A DNA stretch of 64,000 nucleotides. Source: Rusavskia elegans. Its lineage: Eukaryota > Ascomycota > Lecanoromycetes > Teloschistales > Teloschistaceae. The stretch covers positions 372,001-436,000 of the forward strand of contig SAUG01000067.1 of assembly GCA_011316305.1 (NCBI GenBank), given 5' to 3'. Both the position numbers and the translations under genes were made by a program. This document shows, in pieces, positions 11,401-21,337 of this stretch. How positions within the stretch are numbered: the first letter of the stretch is position 1; every line of letters starts with the position of its first letter. The notes beneath the pieces were generated by a model. It was given only the letters and a program-made list of their open reading frames with translations. It ran no database searches and was not told the DNA's origin.

Positions 11401-13784
11401 ATGTCATCAAGTCTCCAGACTCTCATTCGAACTGCGCAGGACCTAAGATACTTCTGTCATCGACATGCCAGGCTGCGAGCAGATACTGCCGACCCACCAA
11501 TATCTCTAAAAACATACGATACACAATGGCTACGGTCATGGGCGATTGATCTCATCCGCATTGTCCGCAAGTTTGGTCGAGCCCTTCTGCAGAATCCGCT
11601 GTCAATATACCGACTGATTCCTGTGTTCTGTCCTTCAGAATCACAGATTGGTACGGTATACGGCAGGAATCCTGACTTTGGGGTGTCTGTTGCTGGGATC
11701 TCTTCATCTCCGTGGGATGATTGCATGGCTCGTGTCAGCGGCATCGAGGACGAGACTATCTCCCGTGTACTGTCTACGGAATCAAATTTCGTCACTCTTG
11801 TTAGCACTAGAGGCAAGGCCATAATATGGTCAAGCGAGACCTGCGCTGAGTTGCGGAACATATATCACAACGAATACACGACTCACATGGCTGTTAACAA
11901 TTTAGGTACAATGCTGGCCACCGCAGGTGTTCGGACAGTTCGCGTCTGGGAATTGTCTTCAGGAAAAGAAATCTTTGGCTTCCACTGAACAGCGAGGCCA
12001 AGACTATGAATATCACGTTCGGTCAATCGGATAGTACTCTCATCATGGGTCGTGAAGACTTTTCAGTGCAGACTTATGACATAAGCTCTGGGCTGATTAC
12101 CTCGACATTTTGGACTCGTCCTCGACAGAATTCTGATATGAACGGCCCACGGTTTATGACGATCAGCCCAGATCTCCTGAAGATGGCAGTCGCCGAGCGC
12201 GGGAAACCTGTATTCGTATGGGATTTGGAACTCTCCCAAGATCAGCAACCATGGCGGTGTGTTCGTCATACAGACAGACTTCGGAGTGTCCATGAACAAG
12301 AAGCATGGACTGCGTCCGAAGTTGTGTGCTGGCATCCGGACGGAACTTCGATCTTCATACTGTATCAAGGCTCCGGTATCGTGCATTGGAACTTTACCGA
12401 GGACAGTCAAAAGGAATATCCTCATATCGAAGGACGCGAGATGGTTCTCAGCAAGGACGGCAATTTCCTCCTCACGAGCGATCCGAGTGGCACGTTGTAC
12501 GTCTGGGCTTTGCCGAGGTTTAACCTCATCTACAAACTTTTCTATGAAGATATCGTGCGTGATATAGCCTTCAGTCCTGATGGCCAGCGGATATATGATT
12601 CTCGTGGCGCTATCTGCAACGTGTGGGAACCGGATGTCTTAATCAGACAGGATGACAGTGGGCAGGACGACGTCTCGAGCAATCATGAAAGTGCCGCCGA
12701 TTCATCCATACTCTCAGATCCTGTCACATATATATCACAAAACGATAGCACGCTGAGCCAAATTACGGCACTAGTCTGTGATTCGAAGGATCAGTACTAT
12801 TGCTGCGGTCGAGATGATGGATCTGTCGCTATTCACTCAACCAAAGATGGAATCAGAGTTCGTAAGGTATACAATCATTCGAGCACGGTGTCCATCATTG
12901 CTTTGGAATGGTCCAAATCCGGTCATTTCATCGTATCTGGAGACGACGCAGGCCGGATAGTATGCAAGCGGCTTGAGTCGAAAGGCCAGGGCATATGGGC
13001 GGTCTTTCCCGTCCTTGATATTCGGTTCAAAGATCTGGTGCGCCAATTTGTGTTCCACCCGAACGGGGGCTCTCTCCTTATCTCGACGGAGTCGAGTGAT
13101 TTGCTCTGGAGCATACGCGGCAAGACTAAGAAGGAGACGACTCGCAAGACTTGGCCGTCTTCCATAGGCCGAAGATGGACTTTATGCTCAGACGATGCCA
13201 ACAAATTACTACGGATTGACCCTTACAAGATTATCTCTTTTGGATGGGAGGACCTTGAACTACACCAGTCCCAATCAATCACGCCAACCCCAACGGTTGA
13301 AGCGAAGTCGGAATCTGAAGCAGCTCGCCCGCAACTCAACCGCACGCCTTCGAGCGGTGCTGAAAGCGTACGCTGCATCAGCGCAACTCGAAACGGCCAG
13401 CATCTTGTCACCGAAACCGTTCCCACCGGATCTTTTACTTCACTTGCACCACGCAACTTGAGGGTCCAACATATCCCGGCCTTCTCCATTGCCGCTCAGA
13501 AAACGACTGCAGTCCAGCGCGTCGTCGCACTTCCGGATCTCGCAAAGCAAACGTCGCGTATACTGGGTATCTTCAACGATCGGATTCTCTTCCTCGACAC
13601 TACGTTTTGGGTGTGTACTTGGGAGCTGACGGGACTGGTCCCCGCGATGAAACGCCACTTTTTTCTGCCGCGCGATTGGATCAGTCCAACGAGCTTGCAG
13701 CTCGTCACCTACAATGAGCATGGTACGGTGTTTTGCCCACGCAACGGCGAGGTTGCGATTGTGAAGAACGGTATCAAGACGTGA
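8483..13784 (+). CDS. NLR-like protein: alpha/beta hydrolase - NACHT - WD40, apparently frameshifted
   Basis: This is a fungal NOD-like receptor architecture. Exons are 8483-9208, 9268-9318, 9368-9661 and 9712 onward; the introns (59, 49 and 50 bp) keep frame. The first part is a lipase-like fold with VFIHGLGG, the nucleophile motif HSMGG (Ser about residue 251) and LATPHGG. A NACHT domain follows with Walker A GPPAAGKST (about residues 502-511) and Walker B WILDALDES. The C-terminal part is a degenerate WD40 propeller with repeats ending VRVWEL, VFVWDLE and LYVWAL. The frame stops at 11988, yet the frame one step over (12006-13784) continues the propeller without a gap, so one base seems missing near 11976. 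If this is real the receptor is truncated after the first WD repeats. A longer 5' frame starts at TTG 8453; I use ATG 8483. Confidence 0.82.
11966..12006 (+). other. apparent -1 frameshift in NLR WD40 region
   Basis: Frame 1 ends SSGKEIFGFH then TGA at 11986-11988. The next frame over reads WLPLNSEAKTMNITFG across the same bases and continues as WD40. A 42-bp intron (GT in GAATTGTCTTC to ACAG before CGAGG) would also restore frame but has a weak donor and removes conserved residues. Confidence 0.6.
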
Positions 13785-14097
13785 AAAAGGCATATATGTG
13801 AATGTGGTGGAGCTGTAGATCAACGGCACACTTCGTGATCAATTTAGGTATGTCTCAAAGCGTTCAATACCCCTTGGCCCATATGATATCGCTTTTACAG
13901 TCTCGCCCCCCAGAAACGACTACAGTACGCGTATACATTCTCCCGCAAATGACTACATCCTTTGGAACTAAGTACAGTTGGAGTACAAGGGGGTCCCCAG
14001 TAAGAAGACCGATGCCTTATTCAGAAGATCTAGGAGGTACCAATACCCCTACAAAGCGCTGGGTCTGTTGCTGGTAAGTCTGTTGCTGGTCAGTCTC
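13785..14097. other. short convergent intergenic region with imperfect GTCTGTTGCTG repeats
   Basis: It lies between two convergent 3' ends. From 14060 to about 14130 a unit like TCTGTTGCTG recurs four times with variation; the last copy runs into the CAG-rich end of the metallopeptidase-like gene. No gene is seen. Confidence 0.6.
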
Positions 14098-15153
14098 CTA
14101 CTGCTTATTCTGTTGCTGAACAGTCTTAGGCGAGGAAAGTCGGAGGGATGTGACTGTAGTCTCTCCTGTCGTGGCATCCTTACCGACGATTTGAATCCAG
14201 TCTTGGCTATTGCCTGAGGGCAAGTCGTCGCATCGGCCACTAGTCCGATACTCCATTTTGGTCGAAATTCGAAGCATCGTCATTGTCCTCCTAGAAAGGT
14301 CCCAAAATATCTGTCGTTGTACGCGAGCGATATAATCGATGGGAACGACATAGCCTGCCAAGCCCCGAGATGACGGTCTGCTCTTGCCCGGAAGTTCAAG
14401 AATTTGACGATAACGCGGTACCGGATGGTCTAGTGCAACGTTAACGAGTGTTTCCCCGTAGGCAAATGCACCCTCCGCGGTAAAGCCGAAAACCTCAGCT
14501 TCCCAAGCAAAGCCAAGCTCGGACTTTTTTTCATCCTCAAAGTAATGATTAACCTTGAGGTATCCATTGCCACATTGGCTGGGGGCAAGCGCGTCTAGTA
14601 CGTGGGCAACTTCGTGACATAGCGTTACCGCCAAGTTGAATCGATGCCGACCGATTTCACTGCTGTCACCCGGCCCAACGGGGCTATGGAGGATCCGTCT
14701 GAAATGCGATATTTTAACCTCAACGACGCATGAGTCGATGGATGTATTTTTAGGACCGGTGACAGTGATTGTCCTCGCATAGGCTTTCTCCGGGAATTCT
14801 CGCCACTCATATCTTAGCCTTTTCGCTACATAGAGCGTTGCTTCCTGGAAGCCGCTTTCGATTGCATCATCGGGCGCTTGTGACCTCCGGAAGCGGCATT
14901 GGGCGATGTAAGGCTTCCGTTTTCTCCTATAATGATCTGTGTAAAGTCTGGAATAAATGAAACGTTGACTAGCTGGACTTTCGAGCAGGACGGATGCCAG
15001 CCTCAAGACGGGCTCAAGGAATTCCCGAGAACCAGGCCGGTGCCAGAGATCGAAGTCGAAGATAGGATGAATTGGATGAGTGAGGTCATTCTGATGGCTT
15101 TCCGAATATTTCGACGTCAGAAAGTGAGCGACTCGTTTTCGGTCTGCTGGCAT
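14098..15153 (-). CDS. putative HExxH zinc metallopeptidase-like protein
   Basis: This single-exon protein of 351 residues starts at an ATG. A helix-like stretch holds CHEVAHVLDAL (HEVAH at residues 180-184), the zinc-binding and catalytic signature of zincins. About 23 residues on comes EDEKKSELGFAWE, where a glutamate could be the third ligand, as in gluzincin-like folds. No signal peptide is visible, so it is probably intracellular. Fungal proteins with HExxH followed by a GFxWE block are known to me as uncharacterised families; I cannot name the substrate. The C-terminus is glutamine rich. It faces the NLR gene tail to tail. Confidence 0.7.
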   Translation of the reverse strand: MPADRKRVAHFLTSKYSESHQNDLTHPIHPIFDFDLWHRPGSREFLEPVLRLASVLLESPASQRFIYSRLYTDHYRRKRKPYIAQCRFRRSQAPDDAIESGFQEATLYVAKRLRYEWREFPEKAYARTITVTGPKNTSIDSCVVEVKISHFRRILHSPVGPGDSSEIGRHRFNLAVTLCHEVAHVLDALAPSQCGNGYLKVNHYFEDEKKSELGFAWEAEVFGFTAEGAFAYGETLVNVALDHPVPRYRQILELPGKSRPSSRGLAGYVVPIDYIARVQRQIFWDLSRRTMTMLRISTKMEYRTSGRCDDLPSGNSQDWIQIVGKDATTGETTVTSLRLSSPKTVQQQNKQ

Positions 15154-16135
15154 TGAAGTTATGGACTCGATCGATGTGTGCTTGTTGCTTTGGTGCTGTT
15201 AAGACAAGGTGGATAGTGCAAGATGGTAACTTCGCTGACCCCGCGAATGCTGATCAACCTGATGGTTGACGAAAAGGAGATGATGTCAAGGAACGAAACA
15301 GATATTACGAGATGGGGCATCTTGAAGGCTTTTCTATACAGGTGAATATGATGAGAGAAAATGTAATGTTCGGGATGAAAGAGTCATTAGCCTACAGTGC
15401 CAGACTCTGATGTAGGAGAGACAATGGACAGGCCTCGGTACATGGTCATCAGTAATGGCCTTGATCGGGGACAAAGAATTGACCAGAAACAATGGCTGTC
15501 ACATCATCTCCTGACTGTTTGAATGGAGGCGTGCCGGACATTATCTCCACGAAATGATGACCCAATAGCATCAGGTACGGAAAGTCCTGCATGCTCAGAA
15601 TGTGGCCACTCCGTCTTGTTGGTCGACACGTTATCAAGTAATTCAGTTGGCGACAGAAAATCAGTCCATACTTTTCACACACTCTATTGGAGTGTCAGTT
15701 GTATTCAACATCAGGGAGCGGATGACCACACTGCTCAACCACCCGATCTAAGACTAACAGCCATAACATAACATGCAGACTCGGGCGCACAAAACCATCT
15801 CGGGAGTGAACGAAAAGAGCGATCCAATGGTACCATTGCAGTCCTACAATAATAGTGAAGAGAAGAACCGATCCCAAGTTCTTCAGCAACCGACCATCCC
15901 TTCATTCGGTTCCTGGTTTCCTACCCGAGGCACAACCTCCGTTACGATCATTCTCTTGCACGGATTTACGCCTGCTTATCAATTAATAAGCTGCCGTGGT
16001 TAATTGATTCGGAGACAACCCACTCTCTACTGAGTCTAGCTTCGGCTTCATTTCGGCTGTGAACACAACCTTCGACGAACAACTGAGGTCTGTATTTAAG
16101 AGAAGAAAATACCGTCCTGCTAATTCCCCCCCAAA
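15154..16135. other. intergenic region, divergent promoters
   Basis: No credible coding frame lies in this roughly 980 bp between divergent starts. The open frames are short and overlap one another. Confidence 0.6.
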
Positions 16136-17104
16136 ATGCCACACAAACACCGTCTCAAGGGCACAGATGCCTCGTCTCACGAACTTCCACCAACCTCCAT
16201 CGCCCAGCCCCTCCCCGTATCCAGGACCTCTAAAACTCAACCATCTAACAAAGCCCCCAAGCGCAAGAATGACCCAAAAGACGACACCCCCCGAGCCTTC
16301 ACTCGCCTCATGAATTATACTTCCACAGGGCTTAAAACACCTCGTGGTCTCGATGATGGCATCAAACCATCCACAAGCAAGAAACGAAAAAGAGGCTCCA
16401 ATGACGAAGAACAAGCCACTCAAAATGTGGCCCACACGAGCGGTACCACCAAAGCCGATATCCCGAAAATTCTCCCCGGCGAGCGCATGGCAGATTATTC
16501 CGCCCGCGTCGACCAAGCTCTCCCTGTAGTGGGGCTTACGAGCAAGGGTAAAGGAGTTGGGGGTTTGAAAGAACGACAAACCAAGACGGAGCGAAAGATG
16601 CAGAGGATGCAGAAGGAATGGAGGGAGATGGACGAGAGACGGAAAGCGAAGGTTCAAGAGGCGGAAGAGGAGGCGGAGGAAGAGGAGGATGGTGGTGGAG
16701 GACAAGTGACTGTGAATGCAACCGGAAGCGGGAAAGGGAAGAAGAAAGGGAAAAGACGAAGGAACAAGGGAGGAAATGGAAAAGAGGAGACTAATGATGA
16801 TGATGGTGGTGATGACGATGATGAGGAGGATCCTTGGGCTGTCGTCGCAGCGAATCGCAGAAGAGAGCAGGAGGAAAAGGAAAAGGGGGAGGGGAAGGGT
16901 GGCTTGGTCGGGCTGCATGACGTTGTGTTAGCACCGCCCAAATTCACAAAAGTGCCGACGAAGAAGGTGGACGTTGCGGATGTCGTGAGGAAGGGAGGTT
17001 TGAAGAGGCAGGTGGAGCTGAGCGAAGCCAGGGCAAGTGTCATTGAGGGGTACAGACGCATGATGAGGGAAAGGAGGGAGCGTACAGTGATCGGTACGGC
17101 ATGA
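16136..17104 (+). CDS. highly charged, probably nuclear/nucleolar protein of unknown function
   Basis: One exon encodes 322 residues starting at ATG in an ordinary context. The N-terminal half carries basic patches (KKRKRG), a PRAFTRLM segment and an ILPGERMADYSARVDQALP block that looks conserved. The middle is a lysine/glutamate coiled-coil-like stretch, then acidic runs and KKKGKRRRNKGG, a likely nuclear or nucleolar signal. The C-terminus reads DVVLAPPKFTKVP, which resembles the VxxPP element of CCDC137-like nucleolar proteins; that comparison is from memory and tentative. A 311-residue frame on the opposite strand is a shadow. Confidence 0.65.
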   Translation: MPHKHRLKGTDASSHELPPTSIAQPLPVSRTSKTQPSNKAPKRKNDPKDDTPRAFTRLMNYTSTGLKTPRGLDDGIKPSTSKKRKRGSNDEEQATQNVAHTSGTTKADIPKILPGERMADYSARVDQALPVVGLTSKGKGVGGLKERQTKTERKMQRMQKEWREMDERRKAKVQEAEEEAEEEEDGGGGQVTVNATGSGKGKKKGKRRRNKGGNGKEETNDDDGGDDDDEEDPWAVVAANRRREQEEKEKGEGKGGLVGLHDVVLAPPKFTKVPTKKVDVADVVRKGGLKRQVELSEARASVIEGYRRMMRERRERTVIGTA

Positions 17105-17254
17105 TATGGTTGCCTCACCGAAGTCGCCCAAGTTCAGTGAATGAACATGGATCACGGCACCTTCTTTTCAAATGAGGTACAACGAAAGTGCTCCGTCTAT
17201 TCCTTTGCTATGCATCCTAAATGCAGTCTTCCCCCCATAGACCTTGATATCCAT

Positions 17255-20200
17255 TTACCTATCCATTCCATCAAACTCCACCAATTTTCTCACAGCACCA
17301 ACTACCTCACTTCCCGCAACATCAAGGCTCGGGTTTTCAATCTTCTTCGCCAAAACATCATCCAGCATCATCCTCAACCTGCTCACCAAAACCCCTATCC
17401 TCGCCCACCCCCTTAACTTCAACCAGCCATCCACAATTAACCCTCGTCCAAGCGTATCCAATGTGATTGGCCCCCCAAACAGAAGCAGTGCATAGGCATT
17501 GAACGGCGTCAGCTCCCTGATGAAAACCTTACTCGTTGCCATTTTGTTGAAATAGCTCATGTAGACTGAATTACCGACAAAGCCTTGCGCGTCAAAGAGA
17601 GTGGAGCTCGGATGTACGAAGACTCGACCATTCTCCTGATTGAAAAACTTGATGGTTCGAGCTTCGGGGTCGAGCTCGACAGTGCCGGAGACCGAGGGCG
17701 CGAATTTCCGGTCCGGGAAGTCGATGCGCGCGAGCTGAGGATTGAAAGCACCCGCTATGAGAGCGCGGATGAGAGCGGCGTTGGTATTCTGCGCGTTGAG
17801 TGACGTATATGTTTCTGCCTGATATTGAGAAGGTAGAAAGCCGGCATCTTGAAGTGATGCCAGGTACTGAGAACGGTTGGAGGAGATGTCCTGCAGCGTT
17901 TGGCTTGAGAGGAAGTTATGCTCACACCAGGACCTTAGATCTCTGTAATTCGAGCAGGACTTCAATGAGGACCATTCGTTGTAAGCTCTCAGATCGCATA
18001 TAAGATCGCCCTCATTCCGAGCAAAGGACGAACGAGCAGCTTTTGACTCTTCCCGCTTGTTCTGCGGGCTAACAAAGGGGCTCTTGACGGTCAGAATAGC
18101 AGCAATAGTCAAGCAGGACTCGAAGCAGCCGAACGTGGCACCGTAAACCATTAGTTTACCACAGCGAAGGTCGGCTGGGATCATAGACAGATGTAATCCG
18201 AGCGCTGTCATTTCGTTGTTCTCCAACGCCCCTATTCGACGAAGCATCTCGATCGCAGTCCCCACAGCTAGGTTTTCCGGCGGAGTCAGCGCGCTTTTGA
18301 GAAATTCTGAGATGTCCGCTACGCCCATTGCTTTGACTGAAAGACACAGTTGCTCCAGCGGTACACGCCTGATTTCAGGTTCAGGCCTCTCAGCCATCTT
18401 AGCTTCGGCATTCCGTGTATAGAGTTTGTAGCATTTGCCCGCCCGTACTCGACCTGCCCTGCCGCGTCGTTGTTTGCATGCTGCTCGTGAGGCCCAAACT
18501 TCTTCGAGCTTAACCATGTTGTTTTGTGGGTCGAATGACGTCTCCTTTACTTTGCCGCAGTCGATCACCGCAACAATATCTTCAATAGTGATAGACGTCT
18601 CAGCCACATTGGTAGCTGCAATGACCTTACGTTTACCGCGAGGAGGTGGCGGGAATACCCGTCGCTGTTCACTTGGTAAAAGGGAGGCATGTAATGGAAG
18701 TGGATGCATATTCGGCAATGCCCGGATCGCATCTAGTGTGCGATTGATCTCGACAACACCTGGAAGGAAGATAAGAATCCCTCCATCTTCAGTATCCAGC
18801 TGATTATCGATGTATTTGACACAAGCGGCGATGATATCGTAGTTGATGTTCATACCAATGTTCTGTATGGATTTTGCCACATCAGAGCTGTGATCCCGAA
18901 CATCCTCGTTCCCGTTATCCTGACGCTGATAACGAGGCACGAAGCCAGTGGTCCGCACAATGTCGTCCAGATAGATATCTTCCACCGGATATGTGCGACC
19001 TTCAATAATGACTTTCCCAACAGAGGAGCTTTGCTTGAAGTAGTCTTCAAACACAGTAGCATCCAGTGTTGCACTCATAAGAATAACTTTCAGGTCACGG
19101 CGCTTGGACAGGACATCTCGCAGAAGGACAAGAAGGAAGTCGGTATCAAGACTTCGCTCATGAACCTCATCAATCACAACATGGCTGACGTCGGCTAACA
19201 CTGCTACCACGTCTTCTGTACGGCCGCCGGATGTTTGTAACCTTCTGAGGAGGACCCCAGTAGTAACGAAAGTAATCTTGGTGCGTCCAGGTCTATTCTT
19301 CGATTCGCCCCGAATAACATAGCCAATCTCATCACCGACAACCATGCAACGTTCATCGCTGACTCGATCTGCCAATCCAAGCGCAGAAATTCTCCGTGGT
19401 TGCGTACAGATGAGATTTGCAGAAGCTCCAAGCTGCCGTTGAATCAAATCGTCTAGTATGAATTGCACCGCTTGAGTAGATTTGCCGGATCCTGTCTCAC
19501 CAGATATGATCGTTACTTGATTTTGATCAACAGCTTGGGTTATTGCATGCTTCTGCTTCCACGCAGGTAAAGTTTGTCGCTGTGCTAGCATCTTTTGCTG
19601 TTTCGGCGTATCCTGTCTAGAACGCCACTGGCTATACAGTTCAACGCTCTCCGGCGTACCACTCTTCCAGCCTTTTCCGGCTGGTTTGTGATTCACACGT
19701 GTTTGTATCTTTGTGGAGACGTCGTCGCTTAGTGATGGCCCCGTTATTGCAGCAGTTACATCTCGAAGTTTCCCAGGGTCCTCGACGATCCGGGGCAACT
19801 CATTTTCGAGACAATCGACCAGGTTGAAAATCATAGGCTCGCCCAGAAGATTACTGTCAGCGTATATCAGAAGCTGGCGGGTTGCACTCAAGCGTATATA
19901 CGCTGGGATTTTCGAAGATATGATTCCCAGAATTGGAAGAGTTTTCGGATACAACAGAGACCTGCTGATTCGGAGTTTACACGCCGCCAGATGCTCCACT
20001 TGCAAAGAAACTTCGACAACAGATGTAGAGATAGTCGTACAACGGTGCCCGAAGATAGCATCCAGTGTTTCCTGTTCTTCCTTCCAAGTCTCTACGCTAA
20101 CGTCGTCGGTAAGATTCAGATTGGAAATATTGACCTCGTTCGCCGACACGAGATTATTTTGCAAAGCCTCCGCAGCACGTCCTTCGTCATCACCACAATC

Positions 20201-21337
20201 TTCAAGGATTCTAGTACATAGGTCGATCGAATAACCAGCTTCAGCAAGCCGTGCAATGGCCGCGTCTCTTTTCAAGTTTCCACTCGCCATACTGATACCA
20301 GCAGTGTAACCTTCAGGAAGACTCCAAGTCGGAAGATCATCTTCAGGTACATGAATGAGCAACCACTCAAGGGCTTCTTCACGATCTCTGCAGTTGGCGA
20401 TAGCTTCTTCCACATGACTCGTCCTGAAGCCTAGACTTGTGATTTTGTTGATGGAGTCCTCGGTTTGAGACCTCGGAAACTCAGTGCCATAAGGATTCCA
20501 GACGGCATTTCGTCGGATCAGATCTTCGACCTGTGTCCGATTCCGCTTTCCCATTTCCAGTCTTGGAGCTTGCATCCAACCTTTGGCTACATTTTTACTT
20601 GATGCAGTTCCGGTCAATCCTGACGCCAGGTTGATGTTCACCGACTGCGTCGCCTCTTGACTTCGCTTCTTCTCCTCTTCAGCTCTCTTTCGCAGCTTCT
20701 GTGCTTGGACTTCGTCTTGCGATTGTTTCGCGGCGAATGGATCAGCTTCGTACATCCAGGTGCGGCCCGCTTTGATATCCTCTTTTTTCGACGCCTCAAA
20801 ATCGCCCTTCCAAAGATCGCGGTAATTAGGTGGCAGCATCATATGGACATTGCGCATACTACAAACACGGAAAAGGGCATAGGTTGCTGCGAAATGGCGC
20901 GCTTCAACCGCAGTGGACTGGGCCGCAATGTCTCTGTAGGCCGAAGGCAACACAAACGGGGGTAGAGTTACCATTTCTTTTGTCTTAGGGTCCGTGGATT
21001 TGAGAATAACAGAAGAGAGAAATCCGCTAGAAGTCTTAGTCATAGTATAATCGGGCTTTCCCCATTTCCGCTTTTGACAATGTTCTGAAAGCAGATTGAC
21101 AGGCAACTTCCCGGTCCAAGATGCCCCTCCAATGAGTGCTCTCGTATTCGGCGTTTTCGGTGCCTCCTGTCCCGGTGGATTTGTAGCATCGTCTTGCTCC
21201 GCGGCTGTGTTTGAGGTTTTCTTATTTCTCTTCTTCGGTTTGTCATCTCCGAATATAATGTTGCTTCCATCCTCATCCTTATCCTGGAATTGAAGTGAGT
21301 TTTTGGAACTGCTTCCCCTTCCTGCATGCTTGGGCAT
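17255..21337 (-). CDS. DEAH-box RNA helicase, DHX57/Ucp12 (UBA-RWD) type
   Basis: This long single exon encodes 1360 residues, an ATP-dependent RNA helicase. N-terminal regions look like UBA folds (about 291-333 and 356-396) and an RWD domain (about 421-525). The helicase core has Walker A GETGSGKST (613-621), TQPRRISA, DEVHER (723-728), SATLDA, NVAETSITI and QRRGRAGRVR. HA2 and OB-like regions follow to the end. This domain order is that of human DHX57 and fission yeast Ucp12, probably cytoplasmic and ribosome or RNA associated. All key residues appear intact. It converges with the charged protein at 16136-17104, leaving 150 bp between stops. Confidence 0.93.
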   Translation of the reverse strand: MPKHAGRGSSSKNSLQFQDKDEDGSNIIFGDDKPKKRNKKTSNTAAEQDDATNPPGQEAPKTPNTRALIGGASWTGKLPVNLLSEHCQKRKWGKPDYTMTKTSSGFLSSVILKSTDPKTKEMVTLPPFVLPSAYRDIAAQSTAVEARHFAATYALFRVCSMRNVHMMLPPNYRDLWKGDFEASKKEDIKAGRTWMYEADPFAAKQSQDEVQAQKLRKRAEEEKKRSQEATQSVNINLASGLTGTASSKNVAKGWMQAPRLEMGKRNRTQVEDLIRRNAVWNPYGTEFPRSQTEDSINKITSLGFRTSHVEEAIANCRDREEALEWLLIHVPEDDLPTWSLPEGYTAGISMASGNLKRDAAIARLAEAGYSIDLCTRILEDCGDDEGRAAEALQNNLVSANEVNISNLNLTDDVSVETWKEEQETLDAIFGHRCTTISTSVVEVSLQVEHLAACKLRISRSLLYPKTLPILGIISSKIPAYIRLSATRQLLIYADSNLLGEPMIFNLVDCLENELPRIVEDPGKLRDVTAAITGPSLSDDVSTKIQTRVNHKPAGKGWKSGTPESVELYSQWRSRQDTPKQQKMLAQRQTLPAWKQKHAITQAVDQNQVTIISGETGSGKSTQAVQFILDDLIQRQLGASANLICTQPRRISALGLADRVSDERCMVVGDEIGYVIRGESKNRPGRTKITFVTTGVLLRRLQTSGGRTEDVVAVLADVSHVVIDEVHERSLDTDFLLVLLRDVLSKRRDLKVILMSATLDATVFEDYFKQSSSVGKVIIEGRTYPVEDIYLDDIVRTTGFVPRYQRQDNGNEDVRDHSSDVAKSIQNIGMNINYDIIAACVKYIDNQLDTEDGGILIFLPGVVEINRTLDAIRALPNMHPLPLHASLLPSEQRRVFPPPPRGKRKVIAATNVAETSITIEDIVAVIDCGKVKETSFDPQNNMVKLEEVWASRAACKQRRGRAGRVRAGKCYKLYTRNAEAKMAERPEPEIRRVPLEQLCLSVKAMGVADISEFLKSALTPPENLAVGTAIEMLRRIGALENNEMTALGLHLSMIPADLRCGKLMVYGATFGCFESCLTIAAILTVKSPFVSPQNKREESKAARSSFARNEGDLICDLRAYNEWSSLKSCSNYRDLRSWCEHNFLSSQTLQDISSNRSQYLASLQDAGFLPSQYQAETYTSLNAQNTNAALIRALIAGAFNPQLARIDFPDRKFAPSVSGTVELDPEARTIKFFNQENGRVFVHPSSTLFDAQGFVGNSVYMSYFNKMATSKVFIRELTPFNAYALLLFGGPITLDTLGRGLIVDGWLKLRGWARIGVLVSRLRMMLDDVLAKKIENPSLDVAGSEVVGAVRKLVEFDGMDR

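Noticed and set aside
15983..16918. 311-residue minus-strand frame with long hydrophobic stretches
   Set aside because: It is the antisense of the Lys/Glu-rich gene at 16136-17104, whose codon pattern and clean start are better.
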